In this document: piece by piece, positions 44,281 to 52,425 of the stretch
Position numbering within the stretch: the first letter of the stretch is position 1
How the letters are laid out: every line of letters starts with the position of its first letter
Assembly (NCBI GenBank): GCA_029071325.1
Contig: JAIEAP010000023.1
Span: 43,137-107,136, forward strand
DNA: 64,000 nt
Origin: Lachnospiraceae bacterium
GTDB lineage: Bacteria; Bacillota; Clostridia; Lachnospirales; Lachnospiraceae
Direction of reading: 5' to 3'
Position numbers and translations under genes: made by a program
The notes under the pieces: model-generated
The model's input: only the letters and a program-made list of their open reading frames with translations
Told to the model about the DNA's origin: nothing
Database searches by the model: none

Positions 44281-45426
44281 TCACTCTGTTTTGTCCTGCG
44301 GCTCTATATGAACCACAACATACTCGCTGTGCTTCCCAGTCCGCAAAGGATAACCCCATCCGGCAATACCTGATGACACAATGAGTTCCATGTCACCGAA
44401 GCTTTTCTGCCCGTAATTTACGGTATCGTGATCAAATAGCTCCGTGATCAGTCCCACCGGCCACATCTGTCCGCCGTGGGTATGTCCCGACAGCATCAGG
44501 TCATAGCCCGCCGCCGCATTTTCCTCCATAGCCCTTGGCTGGTGATCCGCCATGATAGCAAAGCATCCCTGGGGAATGGCTGCCGCCAGTTCCCGGGAGG
44601 ATAATCTGGTATATCCGATGCCCGATGCATCGCCGCGGTCCCAGCGTCCGCTTATGTAAACCTCATCATTCACGGCCAACGTATCATCCTCCAGAATATG
44701 TACCCCTGCCGCTTCCATTTCCTGCGCCAGCTCCTCCATGGTAAAATCACAGCTCTGGGAGTATCTTCCTTTATCATGATTTCCGTATACATAATACACT
44801 CCATATGTGCTGTCCATCTGTCCCAATATCCCAAATGCCTGGCGCACCTCGTCCAAAGAAGAGGCCTCGTCCACAATATCTCCGCCTAAGATCACAAGAT
44901 CCGGTTCCGCTTCCTCCATCCTGCTGCAATATCCCTTTAAATCTTCCGCATCCATAGTTGTCCCAAAATGCAGGTCTGACAGAAATACTACGGTATACCC
45001 CTCCGGGCGAATGTCCTTATCCGTCACCACGGTATATTCCTGTTCCCTCACCTGATGCATGTTTACATAAGCGTATCCCAGTACCGCCAGTGTCAGCACC
45101 GCCGCCATGGCGCCTGTGCGGTACAAAATACTCCATATCTTGCGGGGTGACCGACCCTCTTTTCGGTACAGGGTTTTCATCAAAATCAGCCGGACTGCAT
45201 CTACCAGCAGTGAAAATGCAGCAAAATGCAGCACGATCATTGCCCAGGTGCTAAAGATATAGGATACCGGAATCGCCGCTGCCGCTGCCAGCACGAAAGA
45301 CACGATTCTCTGCAGGCTCACGCTCACCTCTCCCCACAGAACGGTAAACAGCCTTCGGAAAATGATATACATATAAATGCCCACAGGTATCACCAGAAAC
45401 AGCGGAAACACAAAATACAGAAACAT
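44281..45426 (-). CDS. Membrane-anchored metallophosphoesterase (calcineurin-like)
   Basis: This is a 381-residue protein with three or four N-terminal helices (about 1-130) and an extracytoplasmic or membrane-apposed phosphoesterase domain. All five metal motifs are present: SDLHFG, GGDIVDEA, YGNHDKG, ADHQP and SGHTHGGQMWP. It resembles YkuE/YaeI-type enzymes that act on lipid-linked phosphates. The start is ATG 45426, behind GGGAGGAGAG. It lies downstream of the SRP RNA terminator. Confidence 0.9.
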   Translation of the reverse strand: MFLYFVFPLFLVIPVGIYMYIIFRRLFTVLWGEVSVSLQRIVSFVLAAAAAIPVSYIFSTWAMIVLHFAAFSLLVDAVRLILMKTLYRKEGRSPRKIWSILYRTGAMAAVLTLAVLGYAYVNMHQVREQEYTVVTDKDIRPEGYTVVFLSDLHFGTTMDAEDLKGYCSRMEEAEPDLVILGGDIVDEASSLDEVRQAFGILGQMDSTYGVYYVYGNHDKGRYSQSCDFTMEELAQEMEAAGVHILEDDTLAVNDEVYISGRWDRGDASGIGYTRLSSRELAAAIPQGCFAIMADHQPRAMEENAAAGYDLMLSGHTHGGQMWPVGLITELFDHDTVNYGQKSFGDMELIVSSGIAGWGYPLRTGKHSEYVVVHIEPQDKTE

Positions 45427-45462
45427 ATGCTCTCCTCCCATCAGATATAAACAGGACAAAAA

Positions 45463-45488
45463 ATCACTCCATCAGTTGATGAAGTGAT
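45463..45488 (-). terminator. Terminator of the SRP RNA gene
   Basis: On the minus strand, ATCACTTCATCA (complement of 45477-45488) pairs with TGATGGAGTGAT and is followed by a T-run (45457-45463). It lies directly after the predicted SRP RNA 3' end. Confidence 0.75.
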
Positions 45489-45503
45489 ACGTGACTTTTT
45501 AAA

Positions 45504-45768
45504 CCGGGCATCCTGTTTTGAATTTTGATTACAAACGTTACCTTGACAGTTAACTCCGCCCAGGCTGCCTCGCGGCACACAAGAGCTTCCGCTTAGGGCT
45601 GCTTCATTCCTGACCTGACCCGGTTCACAGATTCCTGTTGCGCAAGACCCAAACTTCAATGCCACTTATCAAGGGCTGCTTTGCAATTTCCAATCCGGGA
45701 CAGGATATCACCCCAGCTATAGCGGATTGCTGGTGCAGGGTACCGCTGCCACCCCGGCTGCCCGGAGA
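45504..45768 (-). ncRNA. ffs: Signal recognition particle RNA, long Firmicutes type (4.5S/scRNA)
   Basis: The minus strand contains the universal helix 8 core: GGGTCAGGTCAGGAATGAAG, the GCAGCCCTAAGCGGA loop side, and GGCAGCCTGGGCGGAG. The 5' end (CTCCGGGCAGCC near 45765) can pair with the 3' end (GGATGCCCGG near 45504), giving a transcript of about 265 nt with the Alu-like 5' domain (GGCAGCGGTACCCTGCACC) of Bacillus/Clostridium scRNA. It is bounded by a sigma-A promoter and a terminator. The neighbourhood tadA-ffs is typical for Firmicutes. The RNA binds Ffh for co-translational targeting. Confidence 0.92.
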
Positions 45769-45772
45769 CTAT

Positions 45773-45801
45773 AGTATATCCTATTTCCCCGTAGCCGTCA
45801 A
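45773..45801 (-). promoter_or_regulatory. Sigma-A promoter of the SRP RNA
   Basis: On the minus strand, TTGACG (complement of 45796-45801) and TATACT (complement of 45773-45778) are 17 bp apart, with the start about 7 bp beyond. The -35 hexamer overlaps the stop codon of tadA. Confidence 0.75.
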
Positions 45802-46265
45802 GAGTTCTTCTTCTTCTCTCTGAGTCTTCGGAAAAAATCCGACAGCATCTGGGAACAGGCTTCCTCCAGAACGCCCTTCTCAATTTCCACCTGATGATTA
45901 AACTGCGCCACCTGCAGCAGATTCATTACCGATCCGGCACAGCCCGCTTTCGGATTCATAGCCCCGATGACCACCTTTGCCATGCGGGACTGAACAATCG
46001 CCCCGGCGCACATCTGGCATGGCTCCAGCGTCACATACATCGTGCAGTCCTCCAGACGCCAGTCTCCCGTCTTCTTTGATGCCTTGCGGATGGCAGTCAG
46101 CTCGGCATGGGCAAGCGTGTTCTTGTCCGTGTTTCTTCTATTATATCCACGGGCGATGATCTTATCGCCCTGTACGATCACGCAGCCTATGGGCACTTCC
46201 TCCAGCAGCTCGGCTTTCCGTGCCTCCCGCAGCGCGGCCCGCATATATTTCTCCCGGCGCTCCAT
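45798..46265 (-). CDS. tadA: tRNA(adenine34) deaminase TadA
   Basis: This is a 155-residue cytidine-deaminase-fold enzyme with zinc motifs HAELTAI and EPCQMCAGAI, and the family stretch GAMNPKAGCAGSVMNLL. It converts A34 to inosine in tRNA-Arg(ACG). The ATG at 46265 follows AGGAGG. SRP RNA follows immediately, the standard Firmicutes order. Confidence 0.95.
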   Translation of the reverse strand: MERREKYMRAALREARKAELLEEVPIGCVIVQGDKIIARGYNRRNTDKNTLAHAELTAIRKASKKTGDWRLEDCTMYVTLEPCQMCAGAIVQSRMAKVVIGAMNPKAGCAGSVMNLLQVAQFNHQVEIEKGVLEEACSQMLSDFFRRLREKKKNS

Positions 46266-46387
46266 GATTCCTCCTGACATTCTCACGTTCTTCTGTTATA
46301 ATATTAAAATATAACATAAAAAAAATGATTCCGAAAGAAAAACTGCCGGAATCACCAGGAAACCATAACCGATCAAAGGGAGCAGAC

Positions 46388-46942
46388 ATGAATTTTTCTT
46401 ACGAGACACCCCGCCTGATCCTGCGCGTACTGCAAGACGAATACTCCCCCGCTGTCCTTAAGTTCTATCTGGACAACCGGGAGGTATTTGAGCAATACGA
46501 AGCCGTCAGACCCGACAACTTCTATACAGAGCAATATCAGAAAACCGTTTTACATGTGGAATACAATATGGCGTGCAGGCTTACTGCGGTACGTTTCTAT
46601 GTATTTCGGAAGGAGGATCCTGCGCAGATCATCGGCAGCATCAGCTTCCGCAACATCATCCGCGCCGCACAGCAATCCTGTGAGGCAGGTTACAAATTCG
46701 ACACCCGCTTCTGGCATCAGGGCTATGCGTCTGAAGCGCTCAGGCAGGGGATTGCCGTCGTGTTCTCGGATCTTGCGCTTCACCGCATAGAAGCGAATGT
46801 CGTACCCTCCAATCTGCCCTCTGTCCGCCTGCTTGAACGCCTGGGATTTTCCTATGAGGGACTGGCGCGCCAGTCTGCCCGCATTCGCGGCAAATGGGAG
46901 GATCACGCCCGCTACGCCATCATAAATGAAACTACGCTATAA
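46388..46942 (+). CDS. GNAT N-acetyltransferase (RimJ/RimL type)
   Basis: This is a 184-residue protein: YETPRLILRVLQDEYSPAVL at the start, IIGSISFRNIIRAA, GYKFDTRFWHQGYASEALRQ (acetyl-CoA loop region), and HRIEANVVPSNLPSVRLLERLGF, standard for RimJ/RimL-like enzymes that acetylate protein N-termini or small amines. The ATG at 46388 follows GGGAGC. It overlaps the convergent 356-residue gene by 11 bp. The substrate is unknown. Confidence 0.88.
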   Translation: MNFSYETPRLILRVLQDEYSPAVLKFYLDNREVFEQYEAVRPDNFYTEQYQKTVLHVEYNMACRLTAVRFYVFRKEDPAQIIGSISFRNIIRAAQQSCEAGYKFDTRFWHQGYASEALRQGIAVVFSDLALHRIEANVVPSNLPSVRLLERLGFSYEGLARQSARIRGKWEDHARYAIINETTL

Positions 46943-48002
46943 TATGACACCAATATCCGAAATGCTGTTCCTTGTGCTCCGCCGGCTTTTCCGGTATAAA
47001 CTGGGGAAAACCAAAGATTGCCGCCATAACCTTTTCCTGCTGCTGGAATACGCCGGGAACCCCTAAGAACAATTCTCTTTTTCCATCGCATACACGCTCC
47101 CCAAACAGCAGATACCGGTAATTGAAAAACCCGTGCAGCAGAAAGCTGTTATTTCCCAGATACCAGTATTTACGAGGCAGTTCCCGGATATCCCGCAGTT
47201 CCATATGGACACAGGTAATATTTTCCCCTTCGATGGGATGCAGGATCGTCATTTTATTCTTAATCTCATCCCAACTCTGCCAAATCGTATCTCTCATCCC
47301 GAAATCAGGCGTAATGATCTTGCGCATAGGGAGCTCTTCCGCTTCCATGCTGCTCTCCTCCTGGGGACGATCCCACCCGCCTAACGGAAATCTGATCTGA
47401 TTTGGCTCCCGCGGCGGTTCTTTCCCGGGCTCCTCTGCATTCTGGCATGATTCTTCCGCAGAGTCCTTCAAGTTCTCAGGCTGCTCCTTTGCCTGCTCCT
47501 CTAAGTCCTGCCCCGCAGGCTCCTCCTGACAGGCTCCCGGCGTCAGGATGACCGGTTCCTCTTCTGGCAGGTTGGCCGCCTGCATTTTCGGCTCCTGCAC
47601 GGATACCTGCGGTTCATAGATTTCTATGCTTTCCCGGCGGATATCCCCCTCATCCCAGCAGCTGGCATACATACGGACATCATCCACCAGCAGGAGCATT
47701 CCGCAGATATCCTGCATCTGATAAGAGGAATGACCAATTTCGCTGCATTTTAATAATGCTTTGTACTCCCCGGACATCTGTCCCGGGATCATCTGCCCAA
47801 TCTCAAGAGCAATCAGCTTTCCCCGCTCCCTGGCAAAAAGGTAGATCGGGATATTGTTTCCGCTCAATCCCGCCGCCTTCAGATGAATTTCCAAGCGGCA
47901 CTGTCCGCCCCGAATCTCCACCTTGGCAAACCCCGCCATCTGTAATTTGTGATTATTTTCATAATAATAAAGGTAAGTAACAAACCGTTTGATATCCGGC
48001 AT
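46932..48002 (-). CDS. Hypothetical protein with N- and C-terminal conserved domains joined by an acidic linker
   Basis: This is a protein of about 356 residues. The N-terminal domain (1-130) begins MPDIKRFVTYLYYYENNHK. The middle (about 135-240) is rich in Glu, Pro and Gln (low complexity). The C-terminal domain (about 245-356) has FPLGGWDRP, YLGNNSFLLHGFFNYRYLLFG and LGVPGVFQQQEKVMAAIFGFP. This is a recognisable Lachnospiraceae family (I recall it as DUF6128) without known function. The start is uncertain: ATG 48002 has GGAG upstream and is preferred over ATG 48077. No signal peptide is present. Confidence 0.7.
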   Translation of the reverse strand: MPDIKRFVTYLYYYENNHKLQMAGFAKVEIRGGQCRLEIHLKAAGLSGNNIPIYLFARERGKLIALEIGQMIPGQMSGEYKALLKCSEIGHSSYQMQDICGMLLLVDDVRMYASCWDEGDIRRESIEIYEPQVSVQEPKMQAANLPEEEPVILTPGACQEEPAGQDLEEQAKEQPENLKDSAEESCQNAEEPGKEPPREPNQIRFPLGGWDRPQEESSMEAEELPMRKIITPDFGMRDTIWQSWDEIKNKMTILHPIEGENITCVHMELRDIRELPRKYWYLGNNSFLLHGFFNYRYLLFGERVCDGKRELFLGVPGVFQQQEKVMAAIFGFPQFIPEKPAEHKEQHFGYWCHIIA

Positions 48003-48079
48003 AGAACACTCCATGATACTTGTCATTACTACAAGGTATTCCATGGAATGATTTTCCATGCCGATTTTTTCAACCACCC

Positions 48080-48108
48080 TTGACTTTTGAAATTACAGAT
48101 AGTATATT
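48080..48108 (+). promoter_or_regulatory. Sigma-A promoter of the Fur-family gene
   Basis: TTGACT at 48080-48085 and TATATT at 48103-48108 are 17 bp apart. The predicted start falls within the Fur-type box just downstream. Confidence 0.65.
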
Positions 48109-48113
48109 AAAAC

Positions 48114-48132
48114 AGTAATGATTATCATTATT
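48114..48132 (+). promoter_or_regulatory. Fur/PerR-type operator
   Basis: TAATGAT-T-ATCATTA (48116-48130) is a perfect 7-1-7 inverted repeat inside an almost consensus 19-bp Fur box. It overlaps the predicted transcription start of the Fur-family gene, so autorepression is likely. Confidence 0.75.
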
Positions 48133-48152
48133 CTCTTGGAAAGGAGGAGCAA

Positions 48153-48542
48153 ATGATGAAATACAGCCGTCAGCGCGAGTCCATCCGGAACTTTCTGATG
48201 ACACGCTATGACCACCCTACCGCTGAAACGGTTTACTACCATATCAGGGAAGAGTATCCCAAGATCAGCCTGGGAACGGTATACCGCAATCTATCCCTGC
48301 TCACGGAGCTGGGCGAGATCAACAAGATTTCCACAGGAATCGGACCCGACCGTTTCGACGGGAACACAACACCCCATTATCACTTTTTCTGCCGCCAATG
48401 CGGCGCTGTCATGGATCTTACCATGGACGCCCTTGACCATATCAATCTGCTGGCAGCCCATGAATTTGAAGGCGATATTGAAGGACACCTTGCATATTTC
48501 TACGGAACCTGTCCTTCCTGCAAGCAACAGGCGAAAAAATAA
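48153..48542 (+). CDS. Fur-family transcriptional repressor (PerR-like)
   Basis: This is a 129-residue regulator. The winged helix has RQRESIRNFL, HPTAETVYYHIREEYPKISLGTVYRNLSLL. The metal-sensing half has GNTTPHYHFFCRQCGAVMDL and a second zinc pair, CPSC. The H-Y-H-F-x-C-x-x-C order and the Asp in GPDRFDG are as in PerR, which senses peroxide through His oxidation, but Fur or Zur cannot be excluded. It is preceded by its own box and followed by a similar box upstream of reverse rubrerythrin, which supports a peroxide-response role. AAAGGAGG precedes the ATG; an ATG one codon later is possible. Confidence 0.88.
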   Translation: MMKYSRQRESIRNFLMTRYDHPTAETVYYHIREEYPKISLGTVYRNLSLLTELGEINKISTGIGPDRFDGNTTPHYHFFCRQCGAVMDLTMDALDHINLLAAHEFEGDIEGHLAYFYGTCPSCKQQAKK

Positions 48543-48551
48543 AGAAAGGTG

Positions 48552-48600
48552 TTGACACCTTGGACAATTTGTGATAGATTAATTTCAGTAATAATTACTG
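48552..48600 (+). promoter_or_regulatory. Promoter and PerR-type operator of reverse rubrerythrin
   Basis: TTGACA at 48552-48557 and TAGATT at 48575-48580 (17-bp spacer) form the promoter. CAGTAAT-A-ATTACTG (48586-48600) is a perfect 7-1-7 palindrome placed just after the -10, where binding would block transcription. Confidence 0.7.
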
Positions 48601-48641
48601 TTTTTATATTGTTTATATCTATATAAGAAAGGAAGAAAAAA

Positions 48642-49184
48642 ATGAAAAAATTTGTATGTACTGTATGTGGTTATGTTCATGAAGGCGATGCAGCACCTGA
48701 GAGCTGCCCGGTATGTAAGGCTCCGGCAGAGAAGTTCAAAGAGCAGGACGGCGAGAGAAGCTGGGCTGCTGAGCATGTAGTAGGCGTAGCTCAGGGCGTA
48801 TCCGAAGATATCTTAAAGGATCTGAGAGCTAACTTCGAGGGCGAGTGCTCCGAGGTAGGTATGTATCTGGCAATGGCAAGGGTTGCTCACAGAGAAGGTT
48901 ATCCTGAGATCGGTCTTTACTGGGAGAAAGCTGCTTGGGAAGAGGCTGAGCATGCTGCTAAGTTTGCAGAGCTTTTGGGAGAAGTCGTAACCGACAGCAC
49001 CAAGAAGAATCTGGAAATGAGAGTAGACGCTGAGAACGGTGCAACCGCAGGCAAGTTTGACCTGGCAAAGAGAGCTAAGGCTGCAAACCTGGATGCAATC
49101 CATGATACCGTTCATGAGATGGCTCGTGACGAGGCTAGACATGGAAAAGCATTTGAGGGACTTCTTAAGAGATATTTTGGTTAA
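48642..49184 (+). CDS. Reverse rubrerythrin (NADH-linked peroxide reductase component)
   Basis: This is a 180-residue protein. An N-terminal rubredoxin domain ([22 protein letters not shown], two C-x2-C knuckles) comes before the four-helix ferritin-like diiron domain ([56 protein letters not shown]). This domain order is the reverse of classical rubrerythrin. The family reduces hydrogen peroxide and oxygen and is PerR-controlled in clostridia, which fits the palindrome upstream. It is followed by a strong terminator. Codon use is highly biased, suggesting strong expression. Confidence 0.95.
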   Translation: MKKFVCTVCGYVHEGDAAPESCPVCKAPAEKFKEQDGERSWAAEHVVGVAQGVSEDILKDLRANFEGECSEVGMYLAMARVAHREGYPEIGLYWEKAAWEEAEHAAKFAELLGEVVTDSTKKNLEMRVDAENGATAGKFDLAKRAKAANLDAIHDTVHEMARDEARHGKAFEGLLKRYFG

Positions 49185-49203
49185 AAATAAATTTAACTTT
49201 TTA

Positions 49204-49235
49204 GATATGCTGCCATTTTGGCAGCATATCTTTTT
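49204..49235 (+). terminator. Terminator of reverse rubrerythrin
   Basis: GATATGCTGCC at 49204-49214 pairs perfectly with GGCAGCATATC at 49220-49230, followed by TTTTT. Confidence 0.85.
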
Positions 49236-49262
49236 ATCCGCAGATTTTAACGGAGGTATCTC

Positions 49263-49943
49263 ATGAACCGTAAATCCGGCAGCGCGCCGTTTTTTATTTC
49301 ATTTATAATAATGATATTCGTCATCTGCATGATTACAGCCGCTCTATCCGGCAATATTCCCCGGTGGAACGGAAAGCCCTGGTTCGGAATTATCCTTGGC
49401 GCTCTGGCAATGGTCTGTGCCATTCCCTTCCATCTGTTGGGAAAGAAACGAACGGAACTTTATCTGATCTCATGCCTGATGAACACCGTGGGAGCCGGAT
49501 TATTTGTATCAAGCTATTTTACCTATGCGGGTAAGAACCCTTCCTTGACCGATCTGTTTCTGGCGGCTGTGATGGTATCCACGGTCATGCTCATGCGATG
49601 TATTCTTACTGCATCTGACCGTATGAAAAAGATTGCTGCCCGCATTTTGCTGGGCGTAAATGCAACGGCATCCATTGCTGTCATCGTGCTCTGGATTATG
49701 TACGGCGGTACCTTCTATCCAATGCTCTTCTTTTTACTGGTGCCGGAATTCATGCAGGGGCTGTTCCTGCTGATCTATACCGGCGAACCGAAATCCCCGT
49801 TTCGCCTGATATCCTTTGCTTCCTATAATTATGCACTTGTTATCGGCCTGGCTGTATTAGTGATCCTGACAGAAGGAGAGATTCTGAATGGACTATTTGA
49901 CGGCACAGAGTTATTTTCGGGCCGGAAAAAGAAGCTTCCGTGA
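49263..49943 (+). CDS. Multi-helix membrane protein of unknown function
   Basis: This is a 226-residue protein with about seven hydrophobic segments (FFISFIIMIFVICMITAALS, then near 38-55, 65-88, 95-112, 125-145, 150-170 and 180-200) and a short charged C-terminus (SGRKKKLP). No family recognised; the fold could be a small transporter or a sensor. ACGGAGG precedes the ATG. The stop codon overlaps the start of the structured repeat at 49942. Confidence 0.65.
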   Translation: MNRKSGSAPFFISFIIMIFVICMITAALSGNIPRWNGKPWFGIILGALAMVCAIPFHLLGKKRTELYLISCLMNTVGAGLFVSSYFTYAGKNPSLTDLFLAAVMVSTVMLMRCILTASDRMKKIAARILLGVNATASIAVIVLWIMYGGTFYPMLFFLLVPEFMQGLFLLIYTGEPKSPFRLISFASYNYALVIGLAVLVILTEGEILNGLFDGTELFSGRKKKLP

Positions 49944-50128
49944 ACTGTTACGAAAAAGCGTAACAGTTCAGCCCGCACCATTCGCAAAGGCACCTACGGC
50001 GCTTTCTCGCTGCTTCGCAGCTAACTTTGCTCATTTGCGGGCGCTCCGCTCATGAAACGGGCAGCATGGATTCTCTGTGTACAAGCACCCACGAATCCAT
50101 GCTGCCCGTTTCACAGCTGAACTGTTAC
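49942..50128 (+). repeat. Interspersed structured repeat, full copy A
   Basis: GAACTGTTAC occurs at 49942-49951 and at 50119-50128, with its complement GTAACAGTTC at 49960-49969 forming a first hairpin. The core 49970-50052 is shared with the copy at 34,848 and contains its own stem (GCCCGCA with TGCGGGC) and GCTGC/GCAGC. The variable part is a perfect 20-bp hairpin (50054-50073 with 50093-50112) unrelated in sequence to the hairpin of the other copy. It fills most of the gap 49944-50270. No ORF. Confidence 0.8.
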
Positions 50129-50270
50129 GAAAAAATTTAGAAAAATTTTATTTTTATGTCGCATTTTTTAAAATTTGTGCTAGAATAAATACTTGTGGGT
50201 TCACTGCAAAAGAATTACCAAAACAGCGAACTGGAATATCTTATCATTACCAATAGAGGAGGTTTTGGGA

Positions 50271-51632
50271 ATGACGGCACAAATATTAGCTGTAGTTATT
50301 TTTCTACTCATGTTTCTTCTTATTATAATGGACAAAATCGAGCGGCACATTATCACTCTTTTTTGCGGCGGCGCGACGCTCCTGTTTGTCTTCGGTCTGT
50401 GCATGCACAGCGTGGATGCGATACTTGAGACCCTGAATGTTCAAACTATTTTTACAACAGAGTTCTGGTATCAGGCGGGCGAAGCGTCAGAAAGTTCCAG
50501 CGGCATCAACTGGGCTACCATCATATTCATCCTGGGAATGATGATCATGGTGGAGGGAATGGCAATGGCTGGCTTCTTCCGGTGGCTCTGCATGACCATT
50601 GCAAAAGCCGTAAAGTATCGTGTAATTCCGATATTTATCACTTTTATGCTGATGTCGGCAGTACTTGCTATGTTTATTGACAGTATCACGGTCATCCTGT
50701 TTCTGGCTGCCGTTACGGTAGAGCTGGCGCATCTGTTGAAATTCAATCCGATCCCCATGATATTGTCAGAGATTTTCTGTGCGAATCTGGGAGGTTCCGC
50801 AACCATGTGCGGCGATCCGCCCAATATTATCATCGGTACGTCTCTGGGATATTCATTCGGCGATTTCATTCAGAACACCGGTTTCATGGCAGGAATCTCT
50901 CTGATTGCAGTCATCTTCTACTTTTACTTTGTGTTCCGCAAGGAACTGGCACAGAACACGGCTGCCGGCGCGGCCGGGGATGCAGGATCTTATCCGAATC
51001 CCAAAGAGGCGATTACCAATAAGAAAAGCTTTGCCATCAGTTGTGTGATCTTCCTCTGTGCGGTTGCCCTGCTGGTAACCCATGCACAGACCGGACTGAC
51101 GGTAGCGCTGATCGGACTGCTGATAGCGGTGCTGACCCTTATCACTTCCGGCAAAGCTGCCTTATCACTTCTGAAGAAGGTTGATTACAAAACACTGCTG
51201 TTCTTTATCGGACTGTTTATGGTGGTAGGCGGTCTGGAACAGACCGGTGTTCTGGAAATTATTGCTGCATTTATCGGTAAGATCAGCGGCGGAAATGCGA
51301 TACTTATGGTTATTATTATCATGTGGGTATCAGCATTTGCCAGTGCTTTTGTGGACAATATCCCCTTTGCAGCAACCATGATCCCTGTGATCAAGAGCCT
51401 GTCCCTCACTATGAATATGGACTTAAATGTACTGGCATGGGCATTGTCCATGGGAACGGATATCGGCGGAAGCGCGACACCCATCGGAGCATCTGCTAAT
51501 GTAGTAGGGACATCCGTGGCGACAAAAGGCGGATACCCCATTGGCTGGGGTACCTATTGTAAATCTGCGGTTCCCGCCACGATTCTTGTACTGGTAATTT
51601 CAATGATTTGCATGATAATTCGATATTTTTAG
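50271..51632 (+). CDS. Ion transporter of the NhaD/ArsB/SLC13 superfamily
   Basis: This is a 453-residue protein with about 11-12 helices. The two inverted halves each carry a Gly-rich re-entrant motif: GGSATMCGDPPNIIIGTSLG and GTDIGGSATPIGASANVVGTS. FVDNIPFAATMIPV is typical of the ion-transporter superfamily (NhaD Na+/H+ antiporters, ArsB, anion:Na+ symporters). The substrate is not decidable by eye. The ATG at 50271 follows GAGGAGG; an upstream in-frame extension lacks such a site. The next gene follows by 12 bp and is probably co-transcribed. Confidence 0.86.
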   Translation: MTAQILAVVIFLLMFLLIIMDKIERHIITLFCGGATLLFVFGLCMHSVDAILETLNVQTIFTTEFWYQAGEASESSSGINWATIIFILGMMIMVEGMAMAGFFRWLCMTIAKAVKYRVIPIFITFMLMSAVLAMFIDSITVILFLAAVTVELAHLLKFNPIPMILSEIFCANLGGSATMCGDPPNIIIGTSLGYSFGDFIQNTGFMAGISLIAVIFYFYFVFRKELAQNTAAGAAGDAGSYPNPKEAITNKKSFAISCVIFLCAVALLVTHAQTGLTVALIGLLIAVLTLITSGKAALSLLKKVDYKTLLFFIGLFMVVGGLEQTGVLEIIAAFIGKISGGNAILMVIIIMWVSAFASAFVDNIPFAATMIPVIKSLSLTMNMDLNVLAWALSMGTDIGGSATPIGASANVVGTSVATKGGYPIGWGTYCKSAVPATILVLVISMICMIIRYF

Positions 51633-51644
51633 GAGGAATACTAT

Positions 51645-52250
51645 ATGGCAGAAAAACAGATGATAGTTGCAATTGGGCGTGAATATGGCAGCGGCGGACA
51701 TGTAATCGGAGAACACATCGCTCAGCGGTTGGAGCTCCCCCTGTACGACCGCAATTTGCTGCAGGAGATTGCGGCGGAAAAGGACTGGGATCACACACGT
51801 CTAGAACAGTATGACGAGCGCCCCCGGAAACGTCTTTTTTCCAGAAGCGTCGGAGGGTACTCCAATTCCCCGGAAGAGAACATTGCAAATATGCAGTTCG
51901 ACTACCTGCGGAAAAAAGCAGAGGAGGGCGACTCTTTTGTGGTAATAGGACGCTGCGCAGAAGGAATTCTGAAAGGAAACAGCGGGCTAATCTCCATTTT
52001 CATTATGGGAGACCAGGAGGCCAAGATTGCCCGCATCATGGAGTTGTACCAGTTGACACAGGAGCAGGCAGAGAACAAAATCCAGCGGCATGACTACTCG
52101 CGCAAAACCTATCACAATTCCTACTGTGATATGAAATGGGGCGATTCCCGCAATTATGACCTCTGTATCAACAGCAGCCGGCTGGGTCTCGATGAGACTA
52201 CCGATATCATTGAGGAATATATCACAAGGCGCCGCAGACATCTCGGATAA
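51645..52250 (+). CDS. Cytidylate kinase-like family protein
   Basis: This is a 201-residue P-loop-type protein: VAIGREYGSGGHVIGEHIAQRL at the N-terminus (a variant P-loop, GREYGSGG), LPLYDRNLLQEIA, FVVIGRCAEGIL, RIMELYQLTQEQAENKI and YDLCINSSRLGLDE. This cytidylate-kinase-like family is common in Clostridia and distinct from housekeeping Cmk. Its substrate is unknown. AGGAGG precedes the ATG, 12 bp after the transporter. It is followed by a hairpin terminator. Confidence 0.85.
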   Translation: MAEKQMIVAIGREYGSGGHVIGEHIAQRLELPLYDRNLLQEIAAEKDWDHTRLEQYDERPRKRLFSRSVGGYSNSPEENIANMQFDYLRKKAEEGDSFVVIGRCAEGILKGNSGLISIFIMGDQEAKIARIMELYQLTQEQAENKIQRHDYSRKTYHNSYCDMKWGDSRNYDLCINSSRLGLDETTDIIEEYITRRRRHLG

Positions 52251-52270
52251 AGCCTGATGCACTTATACTG

Positions 52271-52318
52271 ATCTCTCCCTTCACGATTTTAACGGATCGT
52301 AAAGAGAGAGATTTTTTG
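52271..52318 (+). terminator. Terminator after the transporter-kinase pair
   Basis: ATCTCTCCCTTCACGAT at 52271-52287 pairs (with a few wobbles) with ATCGTAAAGAGAGAGAT at 52296-52312, followed by TTTTTT. Confidence 0.8.
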
Positions 52319-52351
52319 TCTATTTATAACCTGTTATTTTACGCTCCCGTC

Positions 52352-52380
52352 TTGCATTTACGCCGTATTTTCGCTACAAT
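52352..52380 (+). promoter_or_regulatory. Predicted promoter of the Hpt gene
   Basis: TTGCAT at 52352-52357 and TACAAT at 52375-52380 have a 17-bp spacer, 45 bp before the start codon. Confidence 0.6.
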
Positions 52381-52425
52381 ATTGCATAGGATTACTACTG
52401 ACCAAGGAAAGAAGGGAATGCAAAT

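Noticed and set aside
45470..45823. ORFs of 61-75 codons over 45,441-45,883
   Set aside because: They overlap the SRP RNA, whose conserved core, promoter and terminator explain the region.
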